Shown: positions 27,040-39,086 of the stretch, piece by piece
How positions within the stretch are numbered: position 1 is the stretch's first letter
How the letters are laid out: each line of letters opens with the position of its first letter
From: Lantana camara
Taxonomy: Eukaryota; Streptophyta; Magnoliopsida; Lamiales; Verbenaceae
Direction of reading: 5' to 3'
Assembly (NCBI GenBank): GCA_037501455.1
Contig: CM074865.1
Span: 33,958,501 to 34,022,500 of the forward strand
Length of the DNA: 64,000 bases
The notes under the pieces: generated by a model
The model's database searches: none
What the model saw: the letters and a program-made list of their open reading frames with translations, nothing else
What the model was told of the DNA's origin: nothing
Program-made: the position numbers and the translations under genes

Positions 27040-28490
27040 ATCTATGATTAGAGAAAGTTTAGTTTCAGTTTGGCATTTTACTATCAATTTTTTCTATATT
27101 TCCATAACTCATCTTAATGATGTAAATCCTATTTGACGAATTAGAGAACTAGTTTATCTACGGAGTTTGACTAGATAAAGTCTAATTTTAATTTTGCATT
27201 TTAATATTGTGTGGCCCTATCCTACATTAAAAAAATATAATTTTTTATATATAAGTTAAATAGTGCAAGTATAATCAATGGATATTCCTTTTAGATAGTA
27301 TTTTAGACTCAATTTCAGGTTTCACTCAGTGAGTTCGAGTATTGCACTCGTGTCCAATGGACCTGTAGGCCCGGGGCATGATAAAATGGTATCAGAGTCG
27401 CTCGTCAACCAAGTGAGCTAAGTGCTATGCGGGACAAAGTATTACACTCATAGGAGCCACACACCTATTGAACCTATGGGTCAAAGTGTTACATGTACTG
27501 GATCCACCTCTTGAGCCCGTATGAGCTGCCTCTAGCGTCTTAACACCTACGGGTCTGTCATGAGCTATATCACGCTACAGTGAGGATGTTGCGATTCTCA
27601 AGGAGGGGCGATTAGTACGTTTCTTTACTACATTTGAAAAATATAATAAATAAATTTTGTATATAAGTCAAAAAGTTCAATTATAACTAATGGATATCCC
27701 TTTGGTGTAGTGGTTTAGGCCCAATTTCAGGTTACACTAGGTGAGTTCGAGGTTTGCACTCGCGTCCATGGACTTGCAAGGTTCAGAGCATGATAAGTAT
27801 CAATTTTGCCTACAGTCCCAAAGGTCGTTTTAAGTTTTAAATCATACTCTACAAATTGGAGTAATTAAAATCTTCCGTTTTTCCATTTTGACTAAACAAA
27901 GTATAACTTTAGTTTGACATGTTAATATCAATTTGATCTAAAGATCCATAGCTCATTTTTAGGTTTTTATTCTACTCGATAAATCAGAGTAAAATTTTGT
28001 CATTCTTCCATTTTAAGTAAGCAAAGTCCAGTTTTGGATTTTAATATAGATTTAGCCCACAGTTCAATAACTCATTTTATATTTTGAATTCTACTCGACA
28101 AATTGAAAAAAGTTCGTTGTTCCCTTTTTAACTAGATAAAGTCCAATTTTAGCTTGGTATTTTAATATCGATTAATGACCTATAGTTTTGGAGCTTGTTT
28201 TTTATTTTAAATCCTACTCGACAAATTCGGAGGAAAACTTCATCATTTTCCTTTTTGACTAGATAAAGTTCAATTATAGTTTGAAATTTTAATAACAATT
28301 ACAATAAATTGGAGAACTAGTTCATCTAGGAAGTTTGAGTAGAAAATTCCTATATATATTTTTTTTTTTACATTTTAAGATTAATTATCCCTTCAGTGCC
28401 ATATGTTTTCTTCTGACTTACATCATATTTGATAAATCAGACAAATTATTCATTTTCTTGCGATAATCAATTTAAATTTGAATATATTGA
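27040..28490. repeat. Diverged tandem repeat, unit about 122 bp
   Basis: A unit containing ACTAGATAAAGTCYAATTTT, then TTTTAATATCAATTT and then TACTCGACAAATT recurs with anchor positions near 27052, 27170, 27889, 28013, 28128 and 28257. After subtracting the TRIM, the spacings are 115-129 bp. A seventh, weaker unit may follow to about 28490. The copies have diverged heavily, so it is an old array. No coding potential. Confidence 0.75.
27208..27795 (+). mobile_element. TRIM (terminal-repeat retrotransposon in miniature)
   Basis: Two direct repeats of about 180 bp (27208-27383 and 27613-27795) share CAATTTCAGGTT, GTGAGTTCGAG, TGCACTCG and GGCATGATA words. Between them are TGGTATCAGAG at 27387-27397 (initiator-Met tRNA primer site) and the polypurine tract AAGGAGGGGCGA just before the second repeat. 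At 588 bp with no coding sequence this fits a TRIM. The flanks AATAT (27203-27207) and AGTAT (27796-27800) are a probable TSD with one mismatch. The exact LTR ends are uncertain by a few bases. Confidence 0.8.
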
Positions 28491-30002
28491 TTCGTGAGCA
28501 AGCATGCAAGAACTGATAAACTTTATCCCTTATTATTTGTCTTATTAGTCATCTGAAATGAAGCAAACACCTACAATTCAAAGCACAATCACCTTCTTTT
28601 TTAACCATGTTATGCACGTGCAAAATCAACTTTATTTAGTTTTTGGTATATTTAAGACTTCACTCCCAAGACTAGCTTATACTTGTTCAGGGGTTTTTGT
28701 CGAAAATTATAATCAAAACCCTATATAGTGCAAGTGTACACATGATATTTGTAGCACATACGTGTCGATTTCACAAGAATGGAGAAAACTAATCAATTAT
28801 TTCATATATCCATTAATCTAGAGACCGACTCGATTATTCAAGTGGTGGTTTCTATAATTACAACATGCAAGAAAGTAAAAAATAGCAAAATATTGAAGAC
28901 TCAACAATAATAACGAGTAGTCAAGGGATACTTATTCCATAGATTAAGACAACAATGCATTGTTTAATGAATTATTTTGTTTTCACAATTATCATCACTT
29001 ATATCAATACTGGTCTCTCTCAAGGACAAACATACGTGCACAATAAGTTCATATTGTTTACTCTCATAATCCAATAACTCACCAATTAAGCTAATAAAAT
29101 AAGATGATTGTAATCAATTAGCAGTGACTAAGACATACTCTAATCAACCACTAATTGCTCAGAGTCAAGTTAAATCTCTTTATACTCGAAAACCTAAGTG
29201 TTACAAAATTCATTCCAAATTCATAAGCATCTCTCGATTATCATATAAATTCTAAACCACATTAAAGGTGATCAAGCTTCAACATGTCAATCAATTCAAT
29301 TTTAAAATATAAAAACCATTCGTCAAAGTAATACATCAACATCTATATCCAATCCATCATCATTCCCGTGACTAGGAAATTAGCTACTCATCATCGTAAA
29401 AACAACAAGAAAAATAGAGTTTAAAATATTCATGCTCATAAATAAATATGACTGTTCAATTCAATCCTAATCATCAATAAGTATTCAAAATTGAATAAAC
29501 GACATTAGTTTGCATACTTTGGAATAGAAAATATTCTAGCTAAAGCGATATAGAAAAATTGAAGAATTGTCGTGACGAAGGAAGATGCAAAATTGCTCCT
29601 CCTCTTTTATCTTCGTCTCGTACTCAACTGCATTCCAAGTCTCTATTCTTCAACTCTCTTTTCTATTAGGGTTTTGCGTGCCTTAAATACTCGTTGTTAA
29701 ATAAAACACAAAATTCTCAAATTATTCCCGTCTGACATCGATCGCGGCCACTAAGGATTCCAGTGTAATTTTCTCGCCGCTATGATCCTTAAAAAATCGC
29801 TAATATGTTTTTAACACTAATTCAAAACCGCTAAGAAATTCCTTTTGCATTGTTCGCTGCTGCTAATCACCTGAATAGTAGCTTTTTTCTCTGTTTTCTT
29901 CGCACCCACTAATGGATTTAGCGGGAAAGGTTGGCGGCCGCTAATTAACTCGGTTAGCTATTATTTTGTGCTTGTTTTGTCGTTTTTGTTCTAAGTTTGT
30001 CA
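28491..30002. other. Unclassified repeat-like DNA
   Basis: No gene is visible. The part from about 28690 (TATAGTGCAAGTGTACAC, followed by ACGTGTCGATTTCACAAG) resembles a repeat phrase I have seen in many plant genomes but cannot assign. The last 250 bases hold several GCGGCCRCTAA-like and CCGCTAA words. No long frame or LTR end could be found. Confidence 0.4.
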
Positions 30003-31446
30003 TGATGGGAAAAAAAAAATAGTAACGCAACGGAATTTAAAATTTTTTCCCAAAAATAAGATCTAGACTTGCAGTTCCTATTCCTGAATCGTAAGGATTT
30101 CAAGAAACTTACTTAAATCGTTGCTTTCTTGAAATGTTTTGAGCCGTCCTCAAACGGGCTTCAAGCGGCAAGTCCCTCGAACTTCTTCGAATCTTTAAGA
30201 CTCCGAAATCGTAGTCCTCTAGAGTAATAATCCACACCAACCTCGATCACGGTCTAAATAGGGAGGATGCTAGTACTATATTCAATGTTTAGGCTATAGG
30301 GAATTGTGTGAAGTGATTCAGAGATTTTTTGCTATCATTCTCCCATGGGGTTCGAACCCCACCCTTAAATAGGCTAGGGTGGTTCGAACCCCCTTGTCTT
30401 ATTAGGCAAGGATTCCAAATCCTCCAAGACTTTGAATTACTTACTAGGTAAGAAAGGTATTCTACTTTGACCAAAAGTCTCCTTTTATCAACTTTCCTTA
30501 CAAGAAATTCTATCTAACTCATTTAGATATTTTCATGGGATATTTTATTTATTCATAATAAATAAATTAATGTCAATAATTAATTAATTCACAATTAATT
30601 TTTTATTGGACATTTAAACTCCAAATTGGACTTTATAATAATTCATAATTAAATTAAAGTCCATTAAATAATTAATCAAAATTAATTATTTAATTCATCA
30701 CACAAGAAGAGACACGTGTCTCGCTTAGACACGTGCGCCATGCGTGTGACCCCTCTTTTTGATTCTTAATTGGTTCGATCAACTCGTTTAATCGATTCAA
30801 GCCTTAACCCTCGTGATCGGGCATTTGTGTGTAGCCCTCTAGGTTCTTTATTCAATCAGCAGTGACCCTGATTAATTAATTCCTAATTAATTAATCAGTC
30901 GACAGATCACCCTACCATAGTCTATCAACAGGTGTGTGACCCTTAACTGAATAAGAATGTATAAATTCGATGAACCTTTAAGTCATTGACATATGGGAAA
31001 TAAGGTCCTCCTACAACCTATCTCTCAACCAAGATCTAGGGTAAAGGGATAGTTAGAACCCTAATAATCTCGGTCTTAATGCTATGTTTATTTCATATCC
31101 ATTTGATCTCGATTCAAGAAACCCTTTTCTTGATCTCGATCCACTGCCTTGTCTAAGGACTCCGAGATGGCATATGAATGACTCACACAATAAGAGATCA
31201 TCTTGCTAAAGCAAGTGTGGGTCCTTCATCGATTCTCACATGCTTTCACGTGCCACTTGTGCAGCCCCAAAATAAGTCGTAGTTCAGCTGTCTTGGGTTA
31301 CATCATTTTAAGCTTATTTCTAAGACTACAGAGTTAGCTCTTATAAAGCATCGATGGAATCTCATGTCTAAGGATTACTGAATCACATTAATGACTTGTG
31401 AGATATTTCCTAATTTGGAAGTTTCTATTTTCAGAGATAGAAACTT

Positions 31447-33025
31447 TGTGACACCCCGTCTTCTCGATAATCAAGGTATGACGTCACGAGAGAGTTTAAT
31501 TCTGCACTTTCATGATTTATGTGAATTCGCATGTCTTACGTGTCAATTTACAATTTATTTTAATTATGTGCGCGTTAGAATTTAATTAAATGTACTTGGA
31601 CTCAATCGTCCAATATTTGCAAATTAGGGACCTAATTATAATTAGGTTGTTTTTAGCCTTCGTGGCTACCTTGTGCTCGGGATTCGAATTCGAATTCTAA
31701 CCTTGTCATTGAGTTCATTTCAATGATTCGGATTCAATGAATTAACCTTTTATTTTCTAAGCCATTTGATCGCCCTACTGTTTTAAAATCCGATCCGAAT
31801 GGACCGGATACCGTTCGACCCTACCCCGTGTGACCGACCCGTTTCAGCGCTTAAAGGGCTGAAAATATCAGCCCTCTCTCTCCCCATTTTCATGAGACAA
31901 GCAAGCAAGGGAGAAGAGAAGAAAATCCCCTTTTGGCTCAAGCTCGTGCCCCGTTCGACCTCCCGATCGAAGAACCAAGGTAACCATTGTATTCCTCTAG
32001 TTACGTGCTTCAATTCTACGTGCATTTCATGGTGTGATTGCTTATCTAAGTGGCTATTTAGGAATGATGATGAATAATATAGGTTTCGTATTTTGGGTGT
32101 TCGGTCTTACTTCGAAGTCCAATTTGTGTTCTAATGTGTTATATATATATCTGATATACCTTGAATTTGGGTGTTTTTGGCATGAATATTGATTGGTATG
32201 TGATTTGGGGTGGTTTAGGAACCACCCCTGTTAAGCTCCTGCTGTGTTACTGCATTTTTCGGGAGAAGACGACCCAACACGACCATGTCAGCCCTTAGTT
32301 CATTTCCAACACGGCCGTGTTCAAACTTCAAGTTGGAATTTTTTTTATTCCGACACAGCCGTGTCAGCTTCCAGGCCAATTTTGACACAACCGTGCAGCC
32401 TTGGTTTGTGCTCTGTGTAGCCTGAATTTGGCACTATAGAAACCTTTTGAAGTTTAGAACATTCTCCAATTGGAATCACCTCAAAATTTGTTCTAGATTG
32501 TGAGATATAACCGTTTGAAATTTGTGTCGCCACTTCATCGGAATTCTATTTTCGTCCAACTTTAAACCTATGCCATTTTTGCCTCGCTTTGAACCATGAT
32601 TTGAGCCATATACCATTTGAAATATCTATATATCTAGTTTCATTTCCAAGAAACAAAACTTAATTCCCATTTCTCAAACTCAAGTTATGATCATTTTCCT
32701 ATAGCCTGTCCATTTTAGAAAATTTCCAGCTTTTGACCGTTTTTGCTCGGAACCATTTCTTATGGTTTTCTTCCGCTTTTCTTGCACCTTTTCACCTCCG
32801 AACCCAGTCCTAACTTGTTATATCTTATGTATGTATATGTATTTATTCTAATATGCATTGGCTTTGTGATTTTGTTTGAGTTTCAGGGTCTACGTTCCTC
32901 CTGACTTAGGTGTGTCTGTCAGTCTCCCATTCGCCTCTGCTTGGTTCATTTACGGGTTTCCCATCTCGTATGTGGATTAGGCTTAGGTGCGGGGGATGTG
33001 GTGACCCACCGTGCTGGGTGCTACA
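31447..33025 (+). repeat. 5' LTR of the gag-only gypsy element
   Basis: It runs from TGTGACACCCC to GGGTGCTACA. It has a donor-like CAAG/GTAACC at 31980, four palindrome-like units at 32276-32396 built on ACACGGCCGTGT, the conserved block TTTTGAAGTTTAGAACATTC near 32444, and a pyrimidine-rich acceptor-like site ending at 32886. Confidence 0.9.
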
Positions 33026-33033
33026 TCTTAAAG

Positions 33034-33045
33034 TGGTATCAGAGC
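33034..33045 (+). other. Primer-binding site for initiator-Met tRNA (gypsy element)
   Basis: TGGTATCAGAGC lies 8 bp downstream of the 5' LTR end, as in the LARD-like element. Confidence 0.92.
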
Positions 33046-33283
33046 TCTAAGTTGCAAAACCCGAGCTCAGTGTTGTGTTGTGTCGGTCTAAGTCGAACGG
33101 CATAGGACAATGTGGCTTTGTGTGTGCATTTGCATCGTGAATTGCTATGATATGAATCTGAAGTTTTACCTTTTTATTGATTTTATATCTTGTGGTGTAT
33201 TGCATTTTCTAATTGCTCTTAACTGATTTAAATATGGGACATTCTCACGTACTAACCGATATACATATATCTATATTCTAGTT

Positions 33284-34122
33284 GTGGGAATTTTCAGGAT
33301 GCCACCACGTCGACAAGATTTTGGTCAACCGGCTCATCAACATCCTTATAATCAAGAGCAATATCATGCCGAGACGCGGCCTATGAATCCGATGGCAATA
33401 TTATATCATGACTTCAGGGCCTTCAATCCTCCCCAATTCAAAGAAGGCGATGATATCCGGGCTGAAGAGTGGATTTCAGAGATAGAGAGTATCTTCAAAG
33501 TGTGGCCGTGCAACTCTCAAGACATGGCTCATCTCACCATATTACTTTTACAAGGACAAGCAAGACAATGGTTGAAGAGAGTTGCCCCACAAATTGAAAC
33601 AACAAGCAAAGGATTGACCTGGGATACATTCCTTCAGGAGTTTAGAAGGAGGTACATACCGACCATATTACGAGACCGAAGATTTGAGGAGTTCTTTACC
33701 TTAAAACAAGGAGACAAAACGGTCGTGGAGTACATCAAAGAATTTGAGAGGCTAGGCACTTACGTGCCTCACATTATGGGCAACAATGAGATGAAGACTT
33801 GGTACTTCATGGAAGGACTCTGGGATGAGTTCAAGGAGGGCTTAATTGTGGAGAATACGAGTACATGAGATAAAGCTACAACGAAAGCTTTAAGGGTTGA
33901 AAATCAAAGAATAACAAGAGGCAAGAAGAGGATTTAGGATCGAGAGATAAATTGAGATTTTGCTCGAACCTACAAATGGAGGAAAGATTTTAACATCCCA
34001 GTACCCAAGCAAAGAGGAAGATTCGTGGGAAGAAACACAAAACCGGGAATTCTTCAAAACTAAGGCAAGAACCTCAACCATGTACCTATTATAGAGGGAC
34101 TAATCACGCCTACAACTTGTGT
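33284..34122 (+). pseudogene. Ty3-gypsy gag, truncated and frame-broken
   Basis: The open part (33284-33868, 194 residues) is a Retrotrans_gag domain: EEWISEIESIFKVW, QARQWLKRV, then FLQEFRRRYIP and FFTLKQGDKTVVEYIKEFERL, as in gypsy capsid proteins. The natural start is probably the Met at 33299 (MPPRRQ), five codons into the frame. A TGA stop ends it at 33868. About 0.2 kb further on, 34081-34122 reads a zinc knuckle in which the second Cys is Tyr (C-x2-Y-x4-H-x4-C), a TGT to TAT change. No pol follows. Confidence 0.88.
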
Positions 34123-35923
34123 TGGGATAGGTTGAAGAAGTGTTACGCGCGTGGATTAAAGGAACATATGGTGGCCGAATACGACAACTCCAAGGTTAGC
34201 AAACAACGGAAGCGAGAACAAAAGCTTCAATTTGGAAACAGACCTGACCCCGAGGATGGAGGTAATTGCATACATGGCACATGCATCCATGACATATTTA
34301 AAATCCTGCATTTAATTATTTGTTATATCAAAATTGCTATTCCTAACATGCTTGTGTGCTTGAGTGCAAATTACTTGATGCATGGCATCAGCATATATAA
34401 ACCCAACATGCACATTTAGTGTCTGCTTGATAGGGTGTGTCTTCTTTGAACCTCCAAGTTTGGTGTTCGACGAAGTTGGAAGAGTTGGGTAGAGTGAGGG
34501 TTGGAATTAAGGATCCTCTTTTGAGATTGGATTGAAAGGTGTGGGGTGAACGAAGACGGTGTTGAAGAGGATTGATCTGGGAAATCTACAAACGGGAATT
34601 GAGGATTTAAGGGAATTAGAACCCGCTTTGAAGAAGGGTTAATTCTTCTAATAAGGTATTCTGATGAAGGTGTCGAAGATGGAATGCTAAATTTATGAAA
34701 GACACCAAAGGGAAGTCCATTAACAGGCACAAAATGGGATTAGTTTAAAAATATCAGGGCATAGACATTGATTTGTATTTAACCGTGCCTTTGAAGAGGA
34801 ATTCAAAGAAGATTAACGGAAGACTTTGGCCGAGTTCTTGAGGGACCTCAAAGGGCCAAGATAAAATCATGAGCGAAGTCGTGGGTTATAGGTGAGAAGA
34901 AATTAAGGAATGTATCGGTGTGGGAGTTGGGAACTTCGAGTTACTTAACAACATTGACAACGCAAGGGGATGTCTCCGGGCTAGAGGAGGAGTTCCATGG
35001 TAAACAATAAGGGACTTCAAACACATTACTTCTACACTCCAAGAAAAGAGTGGTACTAAATGCGAATATCAACATCTTACTCTAGAGTACCTTAACGGGT
35101 TATAAGACAAGACCCTCTTTGGGAATTCTAAGAGCAAGTATTCGAATGAAGGAACTCGGGCTATAAGGCCGTTGGTGATAAATCGGAGCCAAAGGATTCA
35201 ATTCTTGGGAATGGAAGCAAGACCAAGAGAACACTTAAGAACTGAAGGTTGGATTAGAGAAGTTTCCAAGAGTAAGGCAACAACTGTGGGATAAAGAACG
35301 GGAGAAGAGTAGCAGCACAAGATGATTTGGGAACTTCGAGGCGTAATTGGGGTAATATTTGAAGACCAAAAGCTAAATAAGTAATGGAAGGCCGGATGGT
35401 TACCACGGTATCGGAGCACATCACCATAAGATCAAATTTTCCACATCGGTGAACGGTACACTAAACATATATATCACTTGCATCATGCATCTTTAGTTTT
35501 GTTTGTGTTTTAAGTGTTCTTGAGTTAGTTGCTACATGGTAAGATGAGGGTCGAGCTTTGCAACCATTCAACGAGCCTCTTGAAGAGTGGCGTGGTAAGA
35601 AGAGGGTTCGAATGTTAGACACTTCGGACCTCAGATCATGGACAATGAGGAGATTTGCTTTGAGCTTGGTTGTGGAGTGGCGTGGCTGAGCTTGAGAGTT
35701 GACTCAAATGAACTCAAACGGTGAGACTTGAATCTACTTTAGACCCTCTTTACCGCGGAGTCGATCGAACAATTCAAATGACCGGATCGATTTGAAGATT
35801 CAAACCCCTTGTGCTTGAAGACCTTTCTCGATGAACCTCGAACTTGGGTAAATACAGAAAGATGTTCGAGCTTGAAACTCGAGCAGTAGAACCTAGGGAC
35901 CAGGTTCTCTTAAAGCGGGAGAT
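34123..35923 (+). other. Non-coding 3' internal region of the gypsy element
   Basis: No pol domain can be read. Module words shared with the LARD-like element (GGTGAACGGTACA, then GCAT and CATGGCACATGCATCCAT) occur at about 34255-34300 and 35445-35490. The polypurine tract TAAAGCGGGAGAT (35911-35923) precedes the 3' LTR. Confidence 0.65.
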
Positions 35924-37502
35924 TATGACACCCCGTCTTCTCGGCAATCAAGGTATGATGTCACAAGAGAGTTTAATTCTGTACTTTCGTGATTTATGTG
36001 AATTCGCATGTCTTACATGTCAATTTTCAATTTATTTTAATTATGTGTGCGTTAGAATTTAATTAAATGTACTTGGACTCAATCGTCCAATATTTGCAAA
36101 TTAGGGACCTAATTATAATTAGGGTGTTTTTAGCCTTCGTGGCTACCTTGAGCTCGGGATTCGAATTCGAATTCTAACCTTGTCATTGAGTTCGTTTCAA
36201 TGATTCGGATTCAATGTATTAACCTTTTATTTTCTAAGCCATTTGATCGCCCTACCGTTTTAATATCCGATCCGAAAGGACCGGATACCGTTCGACCCTA
36301 CCCGTGTGACCGACCCGTTTCAGCGCTTAAAGGGCTGAAAATATCAGTGCTCTCTCTTCCCATTTTCACGAGACAAGTAAGCAAGGGAGAAGAGAAGAAA
36401 TCCCCTTTTGGCTCAAGCTCGTGCCCCGTTCGACCTCCCGATCGAAGAACCAAGGTAACCATTGTATTCCTCTCATTACCTGCTTCAATTCTACATGCAT
36501 TTCGTGGTGTGATTCCTTATCTAAGTGGCTATTTAGGAGTGATGATGAATAGTATAGGTTTCGTATTTTGGGTGTTCGGTCTCACTTCGAAGTCCAATTT
36601 GTGTTCTAATGTGTTATATATATCTGATATACCTTGAATTTGGGTGTTTTTGGCATGAATATTGATTGGTATGTGATTTGGGCTGGTTTGGGAACCACCC
36701 CCGTTGAGCTCCTTCTATGTTGTGCCTTTTTCCGGAGAAGACGACCCAACATGACCGTGTCAGCCCTCAGTTCATTTCCAACACGGCCGTGTTCAAACTT
36801 CGAGTTGGAATTTTTTTTATTCCGACACAGCCGTGTCAGCTTCCAGGCCAATTTTGATACGACCGTGCAGCCTTGGTTTGTGCTCTGTTTAGCCTGAATT
36901 TGGCACTATAGAAACCTTTTGAAGTTTAGAACATTCTCCAATTGGAATCACCTCAAAATTTGTTCTAGATTGTGAGATATAACCGTTTGAAATTTGTGTC
37001 GCCACTTCACCGGAATTCTATTTTCGTCCAAATTTAAACCTATGCCATTTTCGCCTCGCTTTGAACCATGATTTGAGCCATATACCATTTGAAATATCTA
37101 TGTGTCTAGTTTCATTTCCAAAAAAAAAAAAAACTTAATTACCATTTCTCAAACTCAAGTTATGATCGTTTTCATATAGCCTGTCCGTTTCAGAAAATTT
37201 CTAGCTTTTGCCCTTTTTTGCTTGGAACCATTTCTTATGCTTTTCTTCCGCTTTTCTTGCACCTTTTCACCTCTGAACCTATTCCTAACTTGTTATATCT
37301 TATGTATGTATATGTATTTGTTCTAATATGCATAGGCTTTGTGATTTTGTTTGAGTTTCAGGGTCTACGTTCCGCCTGGGTTAGGTATATTTGTCAGTCT
37401 TCCGTTCGACTTTGCTTGGTTCATGTATGGGTTTTCCCATCTTGTATGTGGATTAGGCTTTAGGTGCGGGGGATGTGTTAACCCACCCTGCTAGGTGCTG
37501 CA
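35924..37502 (+). repeat. 3' LTR of the gag-only gypsy element
   Basis: It has the same length as the 5' LTR (1579 bp) with scattered substitutions, ending TGCTGCA. Palindrome units lie at 36747-36870. The candidate intron is 36455-37361. Confidence 0.9.
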
Positions 37503-38596
37503 AACTTCCTTTCCCATTTAGGAATCCTCTCACACGGGATACCTTAGTATACTCGTTTAATTCAAACGAGAACCCTTATATATCACACACGTATCGACTA
37601 TACACTTTACACCATATGAAACAAGGTAGTTCTTCTTAAGGGCATGATCACACTAGCAAGCCTCAAGCGAGTCAATTCGACACTCCCACTGTCTTTTGGA
37701 CGCATCGACATGGAGTGGTTTCTAATATTAACTTATGTGATTTAGGGCTCGTTTCATAAACTACTTCTCCTAAATGGTGGAGTCCTATAAGTCAATTAGA
37801 TTAGGGGGGTTCTTACACATTTCTCGTTAAAGTAATCATATAATCAAACAAGAGCATATAAAGAAGTGTTACCTTATGATCAAATCAGTTCGTGTATTAT
37901 TCAAAGATTGTCTGTGAATTACAATGAAAAAACACTAAGCGGATTACAAGAACGACTTTTAGGGCACTATTCCTAACAATCTCTGTAACGCCCCGTTCGT
38001 TCGGCCGTACAGGTATGACATCACGGGTGAACTAAATGTGCATTTGAATTATTTAATTAGGCTCTTATGTGTTTATTATGTGATATATGTTGAATATAAA
38101 TGATTTTTATTAAAGAAGTTTGATTTAGGTATTTGGATTTTGCTCTATGTGCTTCTTTGACCCGTTTGATTCCGACTTCGATTCCGAACTATGTGGCTAT
38201 GTGAAATATTTGATATATATTTTTTATGCACTCGTCTACGTGTTTATGTTATACTTTGAGACTCGTTTGGCTAGGTCTTGGAACTATTTTGTGATTTTAG
38301 GGACTTAAGGGCCTTAAGTGCAAATTAGGGTACCTTGAGTTCCCCCATCCCGTAACTTGAGTTCAGGAATTTGGATTCCAATTCTAACACCACCGTTGGA
38401 TTCATTTCAATGATTCGGATCCAACGAAACTAGCCTCATATTTTTCTAAAGCTGTTTGAACCCCCTTTGGCTTAAAATCCGATCCGAATGGACCGGATCT
38501 TTTTGATCCTACCCATTTCACTTGACCCTACCCAATTTAGCTTTGAAAAGAGTTGAAATATCAGCCATTTCTCCCCCTATTTCTACGAGATAAGCA

Positions 38597-38621
38597 AAGA
38601 GAGAGAGAGAGAGAGAGAGAG
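38597..38621. repeat. (GA)n microsatellite
   Basis: An uninterrupted run of about 12 GA units in the transcribed-looking part of LTR-A, just upstream of the donor-like site. Confidence 0.9.
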
Positions 38622-39086
38622 GAAGAAGAAGCTCCCCAAGCCCTAACCCTTGAAGCTCAAGTTTTGCTTTATTCGATCACTTTCCCGACGATCCGAGGTA
38701 AGATTTCGACTCTCCTCGATGTGTATTTTCATTCTACACCACTTGCATCTCTTGAATCTTTGTATATGTGAAGTATGAACAAGATAATAAATAGTGCTTT
38801 CATGTCAAAATTTGAGAAAATGTCTTGTACTTTGATTCCCACGATTTGAACTTGATATATGTTGTTCCTTGGAGCTTAATTGATGTATATTATTTTGAGT
38901 GGATTGTTGAAGCATGAGTGTATCACCATTGTTGGACCTTCAAGATGTAAAAATGGTGGTTGGTTTCTTGGTGCATTCCATGAGTTTTTGACAAGAGAAT
39001 TTGATGTAGCATGATTACATGAACTTGTGCCTTGAATTTGATTGCATTTGGTTGAGTTTTGATGTGGTTCTTGCTCCCTTCTCTTT

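Larger units (their letters stand above)
31447..37502 (+). mobile_element. Gag-only Ty3-gypsy element, 6056 bp, TSD AACTT
   Basis: The LTRs 31447-33025 and 35924-37502 are both 1579 bp. The 5-bp duplication AACTT is perfect at 31442-31446 and 37503-37507. The internal region has a tRNA-iMet primer site, a broken gag frame and a polypurine tract, but no protease, RT, RNase H or integrase. The element is therefore non-autonomous. The 3' LTR begins TA in place of TG, a single transition at a base needed for integration, so this copy is probably immobile. Confidence 0.94.
30003..37978 (-). repeat. 3' LTR of copia 2, split by a gypsy element
   Basis: The plus-strand ends are TGATGGGAAAA at 30003 and CTATTCCTAACA at 37978. 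Removing 31447-37502 and one TSD copy leaves 1915 bp, matching the solo LTR at 7243-19864. Two G-boxes lie at 30713 and 30730. Confidence 0.9.

Noticed and set aside
27208..27383. SINE or tRNA-like unit (GAGTTCGAG resembling a B box)
   Set aside because: Two direct repeats flanking a tRNA-iMet primer site and a polypurine tract fit a TRIM better than a SINE, and there is no 3' tail.
33284..33868. Host gene with a gag-like domain (domesticated gag)
   Set aside because: It sits between LTRs with a perfect TSD and a primer site, and it is followed by a decayed zinc knuckle, so it is an element's own broken gag.
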